34,981 bases of DNA, taken from assembly GCA_009786575.1 (NCBI GenBank), contig WQRV01000010.1, positions 1 to 34,981 on the forward strand. The letters are read 5' to 3'. Shown piece by piece: positions 34,694 through 34,981 of this stretch; position 1 is the first letter of the stretch, and the number at the start of each line of letters is the position of its first letter. The notes beneath the pieces were generated by a model that did not search any database, was not told the DNA's origin, and saw nothing but the letters and a program-made list of their open reading frames with translations. The translations under genes and the position numbers were made by a program. This DNA is from Chitinispirillia bacterium. GTDB taxonomy: Bacteria > Fibrobacterota > Chitinivibrionia > Chitinivibrionales > Chitinispirillaceae.

Positions 34694-34981
34694 TCACGTC
34701 AGGGCGAACTCTTTCTCTGCCTCTTCGATGGTATGGCCATTTTTGAGGAATTCGATGACATTGCGGGTTCCCTTCCGCTCGCCCTCCTGCCACCCCTCTT
34801 GGCGTCCCTTCCGCTCGCCCTCCTGCCATCCCTCCTGCTTAAAGGCATCGGAAACCCCGCTTGCAATGGCTATACGCCTAGCCATAGTTTGCATATCGTC
34901 CACGTACCCCTCCTTTGATAAGAATGTTAAATTTTCGTTATATACCGTCGTTAACCACGGGGTCAGGTGCATCCAATGCTC
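34694..34981 (-). CDS. Partial Rpn/PD-(D/E)XK transposase-like nuclease, C-terminal part
   Basis: The frame is open to the window edge (codons for E-H-W lie before the track's first Met), so the 5' end is missing. The visible ~95 residues include MARRIAIASGVSDAFKQEGWQEGERKGRQEGWQEGERKGTRNVIEFLKNG and end EEAEKEFALT. A helical segment followed by Glu/Gly-rich repeats is the typical tail of the Rpn family (recombination-promoting nuclease/putative transposase, PD-(D/E)XK fold). The catalytic domain would lie to the right, outside the window. The tail contains a tandem 36-base duplication. The family call rests on this tail only. Confidence 0.6.
   Translation of the reverse strand, partial: EHWMHLTPWLTTVYNENLTFLSKEGYVDDMQTMARRIAIASGVSDAFKQEGWQEGERKGRQEGWQEGERKGTRNVIEFLKNGHTIEEAEKEFALT
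34770..34841 (-). repeat. Two tandem 36-base units in the Rpn-like gene
   Basis: Two adjacent copies starting CCCTTCCGCTCGCCCTCCTG (34770 and 34806), nearly identical over their first ~30 bases, encode the 12-residue unit EGWQEGERKGxx. The reading frame is kept, so copy number could vary without breaking the gene. Confidence 0.75.

Noticed and set aside
34770-34841. CRISPR-like 36-base repeats
   Set aside because: Only two directly adjacent copies without spacers, in frame inside a coding region and encoding a Gly/Glu repeat.

Overview
The window looks like a chromosomal segment from a GC-rich, diderm bacterium of the Fibrobacterota / FCB type. Three things suggest this: a lipoprotein with a FISUMP (Fibrobacter succinogenes major paralogous) domain, two large secreted proteins with C-terminal tails that resemble type IX secretion sorting domains, and a CotH-family secreted protein. 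This placement is inferred from protein families only. Most of the content is housekeeping metabolism and signalling. I see no phage, no complete insertion sequence and no CRISPR array.

Layout, left to right. (1) 1-420 has no gene but carries three different inverted-repeat elements. (2) 440-2404 (-) is a secreted HEFFH metalloprotease. Upstream of it is a tRNA-Gln(CUG)/tRNA-Glu(CUC) pair on the same strand, with its own promoter and terminator. (3) 2734-5195 (+) is metF-gdhA, with a promoter, a repeat-built leader hairpin and a strong terminator. (4) 5300-6358 (+) is the FISUMP lipoprotein, with promoter and terminator, followed by a nested 102-bp palindrome. (5) 6641-7867 (-) is an amidohydrolase. 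(6) 8000-13012 (+) is a tightly packed signalling operon: a REC-HD-GYP response regulator, a periplasmic ligand-binding (lipo)protein and a hybrid histidine kinase with REC and HPt domains. (7) 13036-16793 (-) holds a DUF6941-like protein, a small membrane protein, uvrB and a HEAT-repeat protein. (8) 16957-22592 (+) holds a polyprenol/diacylglycerol kinase-family membrane protein, a gene-free GC-rich gap, metY, nadA and a chemotaxis receptor. (9) 22671-24959 (-) is the CotH protein, divergent from tcdA (25108-25824, +). (10) 25825-26358 has no conventional gene but holds two near-consensus promoters, a Shine-Dalgarno/11-codon mini-ORF and a terminator, so it is probably a small RNA or leader-peptide locus. 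(11) 26359-30445 (-) holds a small membrane protein, hisC, hisB, a SPOR lipoprotein and rimO. (12) 30643-34535 (+) holds a PreP-like M16 peptidase and a secreted leucine-rich-repeat protein. (13) The right edge cuts a minus-strand gene whose C-terminal repeats resemble Rpn/PD-(D/E)XK transposase-like nucleases.

Functional links: metF and metY serve methionine synthesis; gdhA, hisC and hisB serve nitrogen and histidine metabolism; nadA makes the NAD precursor quinolinate. uvrB, tcdA and rimO serve DNA repair, tRNA modification and ribosome modification. The three-gene signalling operon may connect an extracytoplasmic small ligand to cyclic-di-GMP turnover. Recurring promoters of the form TTGATA-N17-TATAAT suggest an ordinary housekeeping sigma factor. 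The best candidates for something undescribed are the RNA/mini-ORF locus at 25979-26333, the 55-residue membrane protein overlapping hisC (absent from the ORF track), the ligand-binding protein/hybrid kinase/HD-GYP operon, and the palindromic elements.
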